Assembly: GCA_026992635.1 (NCBI GenBank)
Contig: JALWYU010000097.1
Span: 1-38,603, forward strand
Length of the DNA: 38,603 nt
From: Bacteroidota bacterium
GTDB lineage: Bacteria > Bacteroidota > Bacteroidia > JAADEI01
Direction of reading: 5' to 3'
Part shown: positions 16,605 through 27,265 of the stretch, piece after piece
How positions within the stretch are numbered: the stretch's first letter is position 1
How the letters are laid out: every line of letters starts with the position of its first letter
Translations under genes and position numbers: made by a program
Notes under the pieces: model-generated
Databases searched by the model: none
What the model saw: the letters and a program-made list of their open reading frames with translations, nothing else
Told to the model about the DNA's origin: nothing

Positions 16605-17653
16605 AGCACCCAGGCATCCGGTACAACGCCAGACTGACGCAGGGAATCAGCAAGGGTTCGTGCAGAACGCCTGTCCATCGGGCCTATAGCCAGCCGAACC
16701 CGCTCCCCTCCACGACGACGCAAAACTTTCAACACGTGGCCCACAACCGAATCTCGGGCATGTAACCACAACGCGAACTTTTGAGGTAGACGTAACGCCT
16801 GAACACGGCGTGCCGAAGCCACCACCACATAATACCCCGGCAAGTACTGAATGGAATCCACCAATTGCTGTCTACCACGATCTAAGGCATTTCCCCCAAA
16901 CGACGACACCAGATCAGAGTCAACAGCTTGGGAGGACGTGTCCACAACCACCAGACTATCCTTCACGTGCCCACCGCCCCCATAACGACGCAACAACGCA
17001 TGAACTTGCTGAAGAACACTATCAGGAGGGTACGAGACAGATTGCTCCCCTTCTTCACGGGCAGGTGTCAGAAACGTCTTCCACTGAACCCAGACTTTTT
17101 GCCAATCCCCACCGGACCACCACCACAACTGAAGAACCAGACCTGCCAAACCCAGAAAAACCAGAACCACCAAACTCGCCAGCAAAAAAGAACGCATCCG
17201 ACCGGAACGCACCGCCGACGCAGAGGCAGACATCCCCACCCCTTCGTGCAGTGCGGGTTGTCCAATTCCGGCTGAAGGCAAAGAAGCAAATAGCGTGCCA
17301 CCCCATGCCGGTGAAGGAAACACCTCTGGCTCCAGCAAAAACCATTCTCCATTCACAACACCAAACGTGCCCAGATACGGCACAGTAAACCAGAGTGCCT
17401 CTTTATGCACACTTTTTAACGTCTGAACAGTGCGATCCAGCCAGGACGCCGATAACTGACTCTGTTCCAGTAAACGAAGCAAAACACCACTGGTCGGAAC
17501 CGACGGACGCCACCGAAAACCCACCCAGGCATACTGACCCCCTTCATTCAACCAGAATTCCCCCAAACCATATACCTGAACACGCCTGTACAACAGCACG
17601 CTCATCCGGATTAACCTGCCTAAGACAGCTTCCGCTGAGGCTGTGTCTTCCAT
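16553..17653 (-). CDS. HU-CCDC81/SPOR-like membrane protein
   Basis: Start MEDTASAEAVLGRLIRM; TM segment FLLASLVVLVFLGLAGLVLQLWWW; SPOR-like C-term YYVVVASARRVQALRLPQ...ERVRLAIGPMDRRSARTLADSLRQ. Confidence 0.6.
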   Translation of the reverse strand: MEDTASAEAVLGRLIRMSVLLYRRVQVYGLGEFWLNEGGQYAWVGFRWRPSVPTSGVLLRLLEQSQLSASWLDRTVQTLKSVHKEALWFTVPYLGTFGVVNGEWFLLEPEVFPSPAWGGTLFASLPSAGIGQPALHEGVGMSASASAVRSGRMRSFLLASLVVLVFLGLAGLVLQLWWWSGGDWQKVWVQWKTFLTPAREEGEQSVSYPPDSVLQQVHALLRRYGGGGHVKDSLVVVDTSSQAVDSDLVSSFGGNALDRGRQQLVDSIQYLPGYYVVVASARRVQALRLPQKFALWLHARDSVVGHVLKVLRRRGGERVRLAIGPMDRRSARTLADSLRQSGVVPDAWVLYWRDSVLIWVAGLGKR

Positions 17654-17770
17654 GCCGCCCACCACCTTTTTGTACATCTCCCCTGAGTGGCTGAAACGAT
17701 TTTTCCTCCACAGAAGTTTTACCTCCTGGAAACGTTTTACCTTTTGATAAGGTACGACAACAAAAGCAAG

Positions 17771-19261
17771 ATGTCCATGCCCGCCCCATCCACCTACTTT
17801 GACCTGATTGACACGACATTTGATTTTCCCCAGGAAGGCATTGAACTCAAGCAGGGTATCCTCCACTTCTACAGCATCAACCTGATGGAACTGATCCGAA
17901 AATATGGTACGCCCCTGCGCGTGTTCTATCTACCGCGCATTGCCCAGCAAATCCAGAATGCCCGACACTGGTTCCACCAGGCTTTTCGCCGATACGGCTA
18001 CACTGGCAAATACCTCTATGCCTACTGCACCAAAAGCTCACACTTCTCGTTCGTTTTATGGGAAGTGCTCCGCCACAACGTCCACCTGGAAATCTCCCAT
18101 ACGAACGACCTGGCAATCGTGGAATGGCTCTGGAAAAAAGGCTGGATCAATCAGGATATCCTCATTATCGCTAATGGATACAAAGAGCGAGCATACGCCG
18201 AACGGATCCGAGCCCTCTATCAGGCTGGCTTCCGAAACCTCATCCCCGTCTTAGACGACATTAACGAACTGGAATACTACGAAGGACTGGAACCTCCCAT
18301 CCAGATTGGCATCCGAATCGCCGCCGAAGAAGAACCCACCTTTGAATTCTATACTTCCCGACTGGGGATCCGCCCCTCCGAAATCATTCCCTTCTACCAG
18401 CAACGCATCCGGAACCATCCATCCGTCCGCCTCCGTATGCTCCACTTCTTCATCAACACAGGGATTCAGGATAGCCCCTACTACTGGAGTGAGTTTTCGC
18501 GGGCACTGGAAATGTACATTGCCCTTCGGGATTTGTGTCCCGACCTGGATATGTTCAACATTGGAGGGGGATTCCCCGTACGAAATACCCTGCGCTTCCT
18601 GTACAATTACGAGGAAATTGTGGATGAAATTGTGTCGCAGATTCATCAGCGCTGTGCCCAGGAAAATATTCCCGACCCCCACCTCATCACCGAATTCGGA
18701 ACATTCACTGTAGGCGAAGCCGGCGCACACCTCTTCCAGGTACTGGGCGAAAAAATCCAGAACGACGCCGAACGCTGGTACATGCTCAATGGCTCCATCA
18801 TGCAATACATTCCCGATACCTGGGGACTGGGCGAACGATTCATCGTCTTACCCGTCAACTATTGGGACAAACCCTATCAGCGCGTGAATTTGGGCGGACT
18901 TTCTTGCGATGCCCACGACTATTACAACTCAGAAGTCCACCTCAACCATGTTTTCCTGCCCATCCTGCCCGAAAACCCACAGGAAGAGCCCCTCTACGTG
19001 GCATTTCTGCACACGGGTGCTTACCAGGATGCCCTCGCCGGATTCGGTGGCATCCAGCATTGCCTGATCCCCGCACCGCGCTACCTGGTCATCTATCAGG
19101 ACGACGAAGGACAACTCCACCACTGGCTCTTTGCCGAGCCCACCTCCTCAGAAGCCATGCTTAACCTCCTGGGTTACCACCAGGATAACCCCCTCCCAAC
19201 CCCTGCACAATCCAGAACACCCGCTGGAACGTACGAACAAATCCTGATCCAGGAACTATGA
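17771..19261 (+). CDS. speA: Arginine decarboxylase (SpeA-like)
   Basis: LRVFYLPRIAQQIQNARHWF..., YLYAYCTKSSHFSFV, FNIGGGFPV, LGGLSCDAHDYYNSEVHLNHVFLP; internal ATG at 17771 preferred over 17687. Confidence 0.82.
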   Translation: MSMPAPSTYFDLIDTTFDFPQEGIELKQGILHFYSINLMELIRKYGTPLRVFYLPRIAQQIQNARHWFHQAFRRYGYTGKYLYAYCTKSSHFSFVLWEVLRHNVHLEISHTNDLAIVEWLWKKGWINQDILIIANGYKERAYAERIRALYQAGFRNLIPVLDDINELEYYEGLEPPIQIGIRIAAEEEPTFEFYTSRLGIRPSEIIPFYQQRIRNHPSVRLRMLHFFINTGIQDSPYYWSEFSRALEMYIALRDLCPDLDMFNIGGGFPVRNTLRFLYNYEEIVDEIVSQIHQRCAQENIPDPHLITEFGTFTVGEAGAHLFQVLGEKIQNDAERWYMLNGSIMQYIPDTWGLGERFIVLPVNYWDKPYQRVNLGGLSCDAHDYYNSEVHLNHVFLPILPENPQEEPLYVAFLHTGAYQDALAGFGGIQHCLIPAPRYLVIYQDDEGQLHHWLFAEPTSSEAMLNLLGYHQDNPLPTPAQSRTPAGTYEQILIQEL

Positions 19262-19887
19262 CATCCGAAAGCCACAAACCCTCAACCCAAAAACTCCGGC
19301 TTTTCCTGGGATTTGAAATTCCTCAATCCCTGCAGAATCGGTTGAAGGAGCTGCAAACGCGGTTAGCGCCGCGCCTCGTCAACCGACTACCCGCATTCCG
19401 ATGGATGGAACCTGCCGCCTGGCATATCACTGCCCTCTTCCTCGGGCACGTCCCTGCAGAGCTTTTGCCCGAGATCGTCCGAAAAGTCCAGCAGGTTACC
19501 GATATTACACCGGCTTTTACCCTGAAGCCACGAACCCTGACATGGGCTCCCCCCTCCCATAACCAGCGCTACCGGATGCTGTGGGTCTACTTTGAGGAGT
19601 CGGAACCCATGGAAACGCTCGTCTTTGCCCTGTACCATGCCTTAGCACGCATCTGTCCGGAAGTGGATAAGCCCCGCGTACCGGTCTATCCCCATGTTAC
19701 CTTGGCACGATTTGGATGGACACCCTTAGCACGGCTCCCCTCCTTAGAAGCACTGGGCTACCATCAGCCTGTGCCTGCCCGCGAACTGATCTTATGGCAA
19801 TCGCGCTTGCGCCCGGCAAGAAATGAAACCCGATACCTGCCCCTGCACCGTTTTCAACTGAGCGCCCCCGCCCAGCACCCCGCTTAA
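19258..19887 (+). CDS. thpR: RNA 2',3'-cyclic phosphodiesterase (2H superfamily)
   Basis: RLFLGFEIP; two HxTx motifs WHITALFLGHVP and YPHVTLARFGW. Confidence 0.88.
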   Translation: MTSESHKPSTQKLRLFLGFEIPQSLQNRLKELQTRLAPRLVNRLPAFRWMEPAAWHITALFLGHVPAELLPEIVRKVQQVTDITPAFTLKPRTLTWAPPSHNQRYRMLWVYFEESEPMETLVFALYHALARICPEVDKPRVPVYPHVTLARFGWTPLARLPSLEALGYHQPVPARELILWQSRLRPARNETRYLPLHRFQLSAPAQHPA

Positions 19888-19915
19888 TTCACTGCTTAAC
19901 AGAAAGTTTTCACGA

Positions 19916-21190
19916 ATGGCAAAAAACCACCACCACCACCCAGCCACCACACAATGGATCAACCAGGCTGAACAATTGCTCAATGACTTTCAAGAAACAG
20001 CCATAGCCGTTCGCCATCACCTGCACAAGTACCCCGACCTATCTGGCGAAGAAGAAAACACAGTCCGCTACCTCAAAAAAATCCTTCAACAGCAACTACC
20101 TGACCGTACAGAATTCTGGCAACCCCTGCCCAACGCACTGATTATCGCCCTGCCCGCCACCAATCGCTCCAACCCCAACCCTGAACACCAAGCCATTGCA
20201 TTGCGTGCCGACCTGGATGCCCTCCCCATCCAGGAACAAACCCAGGTAGAATGGGCAAGCACCCACCCCAACAAAATGCACGCCTGCGGACACGACGTAC
20301 ACACTGCCGGACTGGTCTTAGCCCTCATTGTCCTTGCCCGCCTGCCCCGAACGAAACAACTCGTGGCGATCTTCCAGCCCAGTGAAGAGCGTGCACCCGG
20401 TGGCGCCTACCAGCTGATTCAACAGGGATTGCTCCAGCGCTTCCCAATCCAGATTATTGGCGCAGGACATGTAGATCCCAACCTGCCATTGGGTACCTTG
20501 GGTATCCGTGCTGGTCCCTTTCTGGCGTCTGCCCATGAATGGAAAATCACTTTTCGCGGGGAAGGAGGACACGCAACCCTGCCCCACCAGTGTAAAGGCA
20601 ATGCCCTCACCTGTGCTATCCAGTTCTGGCAGGCGATTCAGGCACGCCACACCCACTGGCACCCACCTTTGGAGCCCATCCTCCTGCATCTGGGTATTTT
20701 GCAAGCGGGCAGCGCACCCAACATCATTCCCGGACAAGCGTTTTTGCATGGCACCCTTCGGACGTTCTCAGACGAGGTCCGTGCACGCATTTTGAAGGAG
20801 ATGGTCGCAGTTGCCCGACAGGTCGCAACGCTCCATGGATGCACCTTTGAAGCCCATCTTCCCACAGGCTATCCAGTCCTGGTCAATGACCCCTACTACA
20901 CTGCGCACTGGCGGAAAATCGTTGGACAACTGCCCTGGTTTCAAGGGCGTATCCAGGAAGTGCCACCACGGATGGGTGCCGATGACTTTGCCTGGTATAC
21001 ACAGCATGTACCTGGCGTATACTGGCGTGTGGGCGTGCGTACGGATGAGAAAGCAACCCACTATCCTCTTCACCACCCCGCATTTTTACCTTCAGACGAG
21101 GCAGTTCTGTGGATGGCACGCGCCTTCCTCAGTGCATTTTTTGCTTTCCAGCACATTGCTCCGGAAAATCAAGACGAAAACAAACCATAA
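19916..21190 (+). CDS. M20-family amidohydrolase
   Basis: RHHLHKYPDLSGEEENT, ALRADLDALPIQEQT, MHACGHDVHTAGLV, FQPSEERAPGGA, FRGEGGHATLPHQCKG. Confidence 0.92.
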   Translation: MAKNHHHHPATTQWINQAEQLLNDFQETAIAVRHHLHKYPDLSGEEENTVRYLKKILQQQLPDRTEFWQPLPNALIIALPATNRSNPNPEHQAIALRADLDALPIQEQTQVEWASTHPNKMHACGHDVHTAGLVLALIVLARLPRTKQLVAIFQPSEERAPGGAYQLIQQGLLQRFPIQIIGAGHVDPNLPLGTLGIRAGPFLASAHEWKITFRGEGGHATLPHQCKGNALTCAIQFWQAIQARHTHWHPPLEPILLHLGILQAGSAPNIIPGQAFLHGTLRTFSDEVRARILKEMVAVARQVATLHGCTFEAHLPTGYPVLVNDPYYTAHWRKIVGQLPWFQGRIQEVPPRMGADDFAWYTQHVPGVYWRVGVRTDEKATHYPLHHPAFLPSDEAVLWMARAFLSAFFAFQHIAPENQDENKP

Positions 21191-21221
21191 AGCCGTTATC
21201 CCTGAAAAAAACGGAAACATC

Positions 21222-21584
21222 ATGTTTGGCTCACTGAAACTGCTCGGCGAACTCGGAAAAATTGAAGAAAAACTCAAGAAAGCACGGGAACGAATCGCAA
21301 ATCTGGAAGTGCGCATCCGCGTTGCAGACGGGCAGGTAGAACTCATCATGGATGGATTCAAACGAATACGGCGCTTAACACTCCACGAAGAAATCAAACA
21401 AAAACCTGCCGGGGAAATCGCCCGACTTATCCATGAAGCCTTCAACGAAGCCTCTACCACCGTAGAACAGCAGGTTGTCCTTATCCTCCAGGAAGAACTG
21501 GGGGCACTCCTGGAAAACGTACCCGGACTGGATGCACGCATGCTTTTACCTGGCTTGACCAGTCCCTCCGAAAAACCCAACTAA
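21222..21584 (+). CDS. YbaB/EbfC-like nucleoid-associated protein
   Basis: 120 aa from ATG 21222: MFGSLKLLGELGKIEEKLKKARERIANLEVRIRVADGQVELIMDGFKRIRRLTL... Confidence 0.65.
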   Translation: MFGSLKLLGELGKIEEKLKKARERIANLEVRIRVADGQVELIMDGFKRIRRLTLHEEIKQKPAGEIARLIHEAFNEASTTVEQQVVLILQEELGALLENVPGLDARMLLPGLTSPSEKPN

Positions 21585-21623
21585 CCGACTAACTGAGGCA
21601 ATCCACGAATAGTCAGCCAAAAT

Positions 21624-23609
21624 ATGATGAGGATGGGCGAACCGGTCACTCCCGGTGAATTGCTGGCACAGATCAATTCGCCCGACGATCTGAGAAAACT
21701 TCCTCTGGAAGCCCTGCCCCGTCTCTGCGATGAACTGCGCGATTTCCTGATCCGGCAAATTGCACAGGTGGGTGGACACTTTGGCGCCAGTCTGGGCGTC
21801 GTAGAGCTGACCGTTGCCCTCCACTATGTGTTTCGCACGCCCTACGACCTCATCGTATGGGATGTGGGACACCAGGCATACGGACACAAAGTCCTGACAG
21901 GTCGCCGGGACCAGCTCCACACCATTCGGCAATGGGGTGGAATCAGTGGTTTCCCCGTGCGCAGTGAAAGTCCCTATGATACGTTTGGCGTGGGGCATTC
22001 GTCCACATCCATCGCTGCAGGGGTGGGGATGGCAATTGCGGCACGCCTCAAAGGTGAACACGACCGCGTTGTCGTCACCGTGATTGGAGATGGTGCGCTT
22101 ACGGCGGGGCTCGCCTACGAAGGACTGAACAATGCGGGTGCCCATCCCGATATCAACCTACTCATCATTCTGAACGACAACCGAATGTCTATAGACCCCA
22201 ATGTGGGGGCACTGGTCCAGTACCTGACTGATCTGACCACCACTTCTCTTTACAACCGCGTGCGTGAAGAAATCTGGCGCCTCCTTGGAAAACTCTCTAT
22301 TCGGGGAACGCAATTACGGGATCTGGCATCGCGTCTGGAAACCTCCATCAAATCATTCCTTTCAAAACGGAGTAATCTCTTTGAAGCACTGGGCATCCGG
22401 TACTTTGGTCCGGAAGATGGACACGATGTCATTCGCCTGGTTCAGGTCCTCCAGGATTTGAAAAACCTCAAGGGACCCCGAATCCTCCACCTGGTTACCG
22501 TCAAAGGAAAAGGGTATCCGCCTGCCGAAAAAGACCAGGTGAAATGGCATTCTACAGGTAGGTTTGATGTCCGTACGGGCAAGCCCTTAGACCGCAAAAA
22601 AGAACCTGCCCCACCCAAGTACCAGGACGTCTTCGGTAAAACCATCATTGAACTGGCGAAAGCCAACCCGCGAATCGTTGCCATCACCCCGGCAATGCCT
22701 ACGGGCTCATCCCTGGTCTGGATGATGAAGGAAATGCCCGACCGCGCCTTTGACGTGGGCATTGCCGAGCAATTTGCCGTCACCTTTGCCGCCGGACTGG
22801 CGACCCAGGGTCTGCTTCCCTATGTGGCAATTTACTCCACGTTTTTACAGCGTGCCTATGACCAGCTCATTCACGATGTGGCACTTCAGGATCTCCATGT
22901 GGTCTTTTGCATAGATCGGGCGGGGCTGGTCGGCGCCGACGGACCCACACACCATGGCGCTTTTGATATTGCCTATACACGATGTGTGCCCAACATGATT
23001 GTCTGTGCCCCTGCAAACGAAGCTGAGCTCCGCCACTTACTGTACACAGCCCAGCTGGATACGCCAGATCATCGCCACCCCTGGGCAATCCGCTATCCTC
23101 GCGGACAGGGCGTACTTATTGACTGGCACGTCCCCTTTGAAGAAATCCCCATTGGAAAAGGCACAGTCCTCCAGGAAGGGGAAGACCTCGCTATCATCGC
23201 TTATGGGCATGCCGTGAACTTTGCGCTCGCCGCCGCCCGTACGCTGAACGAAAAAGGCATCTATCCCACAGTCGTCAATGCACGGTTCGTCAAACCCTTA
23301 GACGAAGACCTGATAGAAAAAATTGCCCGCACACACCAGTACCTCATCACCGTAGAAGATGGTGTCATTCACGGGGGATTTGGCAGTGCCCTCCTGGAAT
23401 TCCTTGCGCGCAAAGGGTTACACACGCGGGTTCGGGCAATCCGCCTGATGGGTATACCTGACCAGTTCATTCCCCATGGCACGCCCCAACAACAGCATGC
23501 CTACTGCGGATTTGACGCACCTGCAATTGTGCGAACCGCCCTGGATATGCTGGGGGGCTTTACGCCTGTAGAAGACCAGGCAAACGTTACAGAGCGACAG
23601 CAAACGTGA
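21624..23609 (+). CDS. dxs: 1-deoxy-D-xylulose-5-phosphate synthase
   Basis: DVGHQAYGHKVLTGRRD, GHSSTSIAAGVGMA, IGDGALTAGLAYEGLNNAG, ILNDNRMSI, GIAEQFAVTFAAGLA. Confidence 0.96.
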   Translation: MMRMGEPVTPGELLAQINSPDDLRKLPLEALPRLCDELRDFLIRQIAQVGGHFGASLGVVELTVALHYVFRTPYDLIVWDVGHQAYGHKVLTGRRDQLHTIRQWGGISGFPVRSESPYDTFGVGHSSTSIAAGVGMAIAARLKGEHDRVVVTVIGDGALTAGLAYEGLNNAGAHPDINLLIILNDNRMSIDPNVGALVQYLTDLTTTSLYNRVREEIWRLLGKLSIRGTQLRDLASRLETSIKSFLSKRSNLFEALGIRYFGPEDGHDVIRLVQVLQDLKNLKGPRILHLVTVKGKGYPPAEKDQVKWHSTGRFDVRTGKPLDRKKEPAPPKYQDVFGKTIIELAKANPRIVAITPAMPTGSSLVWMMKEMPDRAFDVGIAEQFAVTFAAGLATQGLLPYVAIYSTFLQRAYDQLIHDVALQDLHVVFCIDRAGLVGADGPTHHGAFDIAYTRCVPNMIVCAPANEAELRHLLYTAQLDTPDHRHPWAIRYPRGQGVLIDWHVPFEEIPIGKGTVLQEGEDLAIIAYGHAVNFALAAARTLNEKGIYPTVVNARFVKPLDEDLIEKIARTHQYLITVEDGVIHGGFGSALLEFLARKGLHTRVRAIRLMGIPDQFIPHGTPQQQHAYCGFDAPAIVRTALDMLGGFTPVEDQANVTERQQT

Positions 23610-23612
23610 ATA

Positions 23613-24467
23613 TTGTCCGGGCACATGGTGGCGTCGTATCATAGCCAGGGGGAAGCCGAAGCTCACGACAGGGAGCCCGAACCTGTCCAGCCGCCGCCAT
23701 CTGTCTCCGATGCTGACCTCCTCGCCTGGTTCAATACACCTGAGTACCGCAAACTCTATGCACATCGCGATATAGAAGAGGCGGAAGAGTTTGTCCGCCA
23801 CTTCATGTTACGCTATTCGTTGAGGGAAGTCTCGGGGGCACGGACGCCAGTCGCCGTCCGAATCATAGATGCAGGGTGTGGGTGGGGACGTTTCCTCATA
23901 GCATTTGCCCGATATGGCTATTCCGTCATAGGACTGGACCTGGCTCCGCAAATGGTGGAGGATGCCCGGCGCCTCTTACTTCAGCATCGGGTGTGCGGGG
24001 AAGTCTATCAGCATGATATTCGTAAGCCATGGTGTGTGGCTTGTGCGGACCTGGTCCTCAACATGTTTTCTTCCTTTGGGTACTGGGCAGAGCCCATGAT
24101 GGAACAATGTGTGATTGAGGCATTGAAGACGATGGTCAAGCCCGGCGGCTACCTCGTCCTGGATTATCTCAATACCTTTCGCATCCGGGAAGAACTGGCA
24201 GGACGTAAAGTGGTGGAATACAAAATGATGGGTGATAGCCTGTGCACGATTGAAAAATTCATCGCAGAGGGCTTTATCTGGAAGGTGATTCGGCTTGCCG
24301 ATGGACGGGTCTATTACGAACGCCTGCGTTTCCTCATGCCTCAAGAGCTGGTCAGACTGTTTCGGCGGGCAGGACTATCCATCCTTGCCCTGTGGGGCAA
24401 CTACTTCTTGCGCCCCTTCCATCCTGCCATTTCCGATCGGTTCATCATTCTGGCGCGTAAACCCTGA
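23613..24467 (+). CDS. Class I SAM-dependent methyltransferase
   Basis: VRIIDAGCGWGRFLIAFARYGYSVIGLDLAPQMVEDAR. Confidence 0.88.
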   Translation: MSGHMVASYHSQGEAEAHDREPEPVQPPPSVSDADLLAWFNTPEYRKLYAHRDIEEAEEFVRHFMLRYSLREVSGARTPVAVRIIDAGCGWGRFLIAFARYGYSVIGLDLAPQMVEDARRLLLQHRVCGEVYQHDIRKPWCVACADLVLNMFSSFGYWAEPMMEQCVIEALKTMVKPGGYLVLDYLNTFRIREELAGRKVVEYKMMGDSLCTIEKFIAEGFIWKVIRLADGRVYYERLRFLMPQELVRLFRRAGLSILALWGNYFLRPFHPAISDRFIILARKP

Positions 24468-24488
24468 TAACGCTCAGGTTCGCTGTGC

Positions 24489-26957
24489 TCAGCGCAACAG
24501 GGTTACATCTCCACGGATCGTAAAGACCTCTCGCGTCTCCGGACACCGGTACCGGATATAGTACACGTACACGTCCGGACGGAGTATGTCGCCAGAACCC
24601 TGCTTAGTCCCGTCCCACCCTACGGGACTATGTGGCGCACCTAAGGGAATCATCCCTTCCCAGGCGAAAACCTCTTCACCCCACCGCGTGTAAATCTTCC
24701 ACTCCAGTACTTCCACCTTGGAGCCAAACGTGTAGATGTAAAGTTTTTCGTTGAGTCCGTCGCCATTGGGTGAAAAGGCGAGGGGAACCATTACCTGGGC
24801 TTCGGGACAGCGCTCCGGATAGATGACCAGCAACAGAATACTATCTAAGCGGAAGCAACCATTGGCAGTTCGTGCCCAGAAGTACACGTATTGTGTGGTT
24901 TCGGGCAGGGCATATGTCCCCAGGGCAGTGGAGTCTTCTACTAAATTGCCAGGATACCAGCCCCAGACAATGCCATCGGGCGTCAGCGCCTCAATATAAC
25001 CCTCTGTGCCAAAGACGATAATCGTGTCCGGATACGGATGCAGGAAGATGAAAGGACCCTGATCAACACGGATCGTCGCAACCACGGTATCGTTCGGACA
25101 AACCGGATCGCCCTCAGCAACAATCATGTAGGTGGTTGTATCCGGGGGAGAAAGTGCAACCGCATCTAAGGTTTGCCAGACAATGCCTGTTGGCGGCTGA
25201 ACCGACAAATTCCACACATTACTGGCGGTTACGCGGACAACCGCCGTATCACCTAAGCAAATCACCGTATCTAAGGGCAACGCCTGGATACGTGGAGGGG
25301 GCGCAACACGCAACGTGAACGTGTCTCGCGAAATGCATCCATTCGTATCCAGTGCCCAAACTGTGTAGGTTGTCGTGGTATCGGGCCACATCTCCGGATA
25401 CAGGCAGTCTATACAGGAGAGCGACTGGTTGGGCGACCAGAGCACCGACGAGAGTTCATCATCCAGGGGATGATTTACCGCAAAAGTATCCCCCAGACAA
25501 ATTGCTGTGTCCTGCAAGCCAAAATCATAGTAGGGATGAATACGCACCACAACCGTATCTGTGTCGGTGCACGTACCCACCTGACCCGTCACAGTCAGAA
25601 CATATGTGGTATCCGGTGGACTGTTGGGAATCAAACTCGTAGACGAGCACGTATCGCAAGCCACTAAGGAGGAGGGCGACCACTGATACGAGACGGCACC
25701 CTCAGTGGTCAGCGTTGCTGTTTCGGCAAAGGGACAGATTGTATCGCCCCGCGCCTGAACATCCAGCTGGTCATGGATGTACATCGTGATGGTGTCCATG
25801 ACTAAGTTGGTGCCACATGGCGGATGGACATACACGATCAGGGATTCCACACCTTCCGGGATGAAATCTGCCATCACCTGAATGGCTACACTGTCAATGG
25901 TATCGCCTGGTAAGAAGCAAACCGTGTCTGCACTCAATGTGAAATCCACATTGGGCGTTGCGTTTCCGCCATACGAGAACGTGAAACACAGCGTATTGTT
26001 GAAATCCGTGGCTAAATGGAATACCAGGTATGCATCATAGCAGTTGTCTTCATAGAGGTAGTGTAATGTATCAAAGCCATTATTAGAGGTAATAGACGTG
26101 GAAAAACTCACTTCTATGAGCGTGGAGGTGACACTCCCTGCTTCAATCATGACGCCCGAATCGTAGATGCCATCGCCCGCATCTGCAATTGCCAGCTTAA
26201 TGGTGTACGTATCACAGGGTACGACGGGGAACCGGACAGGGAGGCGCGTGGTATACCCATCGTACTCCCCGGCAATGTTCCCGTTGCAGTTGTCCCGATA
26301 GTATATGCAGTTGGTACAACCTGATGGGGGACCCGGGCAGGAGTATTGCCCCATGTTCACGTTGTTGATGGACACGGGAACGTTGGAACCCGGAATCAAT
26401 GCTACATTACTGCCTGGAGGAATGCCTGGACCCCAAACAAAAAAGCCAAAAACATCATTGTATTGAAAGTTGACCCATTCTGGATATTCCTCCGAACCAA
26501 ACACATAGTAGAAGGAAAGGGTGTCGCCAAGAGGCACTACCTGAAACGTAACCACACACGCATCGTAAGTGGGGTTAGGCCAGGCGAGGTTATTCAGGTC
26601 GGGATCACCCGGTAAGCCCAGGCTTTGCCCGGCAGACCCCGTACTGTTGGGACCCGCCGCTAAGGCTGCCGACCCCGAAGTCATGATCAAGCCACTGTCA
26701 ATGGTGAGAGTCCCTGTGGGGTCGACAAACCAGCCAATAGCCCCTGAATTACAGTTGGACGTAACGTTGAAGATGATCACGCCCGGTCCGCCTAAGCGCT
26801 GAACCAGCTGCTGAACAGTGAAGTTCCCCGAACTGACAGGCGTAATTTGCAGCTGGGCATGAAGAATCGCCACTCCACCCATACTGCCCGCAGCAACCCA
26901 TGCAACCCCAGTAGATATCCTTGCGAGGAGCCGTTTTCCCACTCGCAAGACCCGCAT
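24489..26957 (-). CDS. Choice-of-anchor L protein with gliding-motility-associated C-terminal (CHU_C) domain
   Basis: SFYYVFGSEEYPEWVNFQYNDVFGFFVWGPG; repeated Ig-like units; C-term VPLAFSPNGDGLNEKLYIYTFGSKVEVLEWKIYTRWGEEVF. Confidence 0.9.
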   Translation of the reverse strand: MRVLRVGKRLLARISTGVAWVAAGSMGGVAILHAQLQITPVSSGNFTVQQLVQRLGGPGVIIFNVTSNCNSGAIGWFVDPTGTLTIDSGLIMTSGSAALAAGPNSTGSAGQSLGLPGDPDLNNLAWPNPTYDACVVTFQVVPLGDTLSFYYVFGSEEYPEWVNFQYNDVFGFFVWGPGIPPGSNVALIPGSNVPVSINNVNMGQYSCPGPPSGCTNCIYYRDNCNGNIAGEYDGYTTRLPVRFPVVPCDTYTIKLAIADAGDGIYDSGVMIEAGSVTSTLIEVSFSTSITSNNGFDTLHYLYEDNCYDAYLVFHLATDFNNTLCFTFSYGGNATPNVDFTLSADTVCFLPGDTIDSVAIQVMADFIPEGVESLIVYVHPPCGTNLVMDTITMYIHDQLDVQARGDTICPFAETATLTTEGAVSYQWSPSSLVACDTCSSTSLIPNSPPDTTYVLTVTGQVGTCTDTDTVVVRIHPYYDFGLQDTAICLGDTFAVNHPLDDELSSVLWSPNQSLSCIDCLYPEMWPDTTTTYTVWALDTNGCISRDTFTLRVAPPPRIQALPLDTVICLGDTAVVRVTASNVWNLSVQPPTGIVWQTLDAVALSPPDTTTYMIVAEGDPVCPNDTVVATIRVDQGPFIFLHPYPDTIIVFGTEGYIEALTPDGIVWGWYPGNLVEDSTALGTYALPETTQYVYFWARTANGCFRLDSILLLVIYPERCPEAQVMVPLAFSPNGDGLNEKLYIYTFGSKVEVLEWKIYTRWGEEVFAWEGMIPLGAPHSPVGWDGTKQGSGDILRPDVYVYYIRYRCPETREVFTIRGDVTLLR

Positions 26958-27265
26958 GACCTTGTCTTATTCTGTCCGTCCTCTTTGGTTTTTCGTTGCG
27001 TTCCGGGCGGTTGACAGCCAACCTGACCCTTCCCGCCTGAGGTCAATTCTCATTCTATAATGTAAGGTAAGGCATACCGACCAAAAAAACAAGTGCCAAA
27101 AATTTTCCGGTCCAAAAATCAGGCATTACCAAACTTGCTTATCTGCCAGCATGTTAGCAGGCTACCTGCGTTCAACTTACCGTTTGCCATTTCTGGCGTA
27201 ACTCAAAAAGCAAGAACAATTCATTCTCTCTCGCTCCATCCCTCAATGCAAATCCACGAAAAAAC

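Noticed and set aside
16810-17388. 192-aa Pro/Thr/His-rich plus-strand ORF
   Set aside because: Shadow of the G/T-rich minus-strand SPOR-like gene.
19916-19960. HHHH run at the start of the M20 protein (MAKNHHHHPATTQ)
   Set aside because: Looks like a His tag, but flanking sequence shows no vector features; likely natural low complexity.
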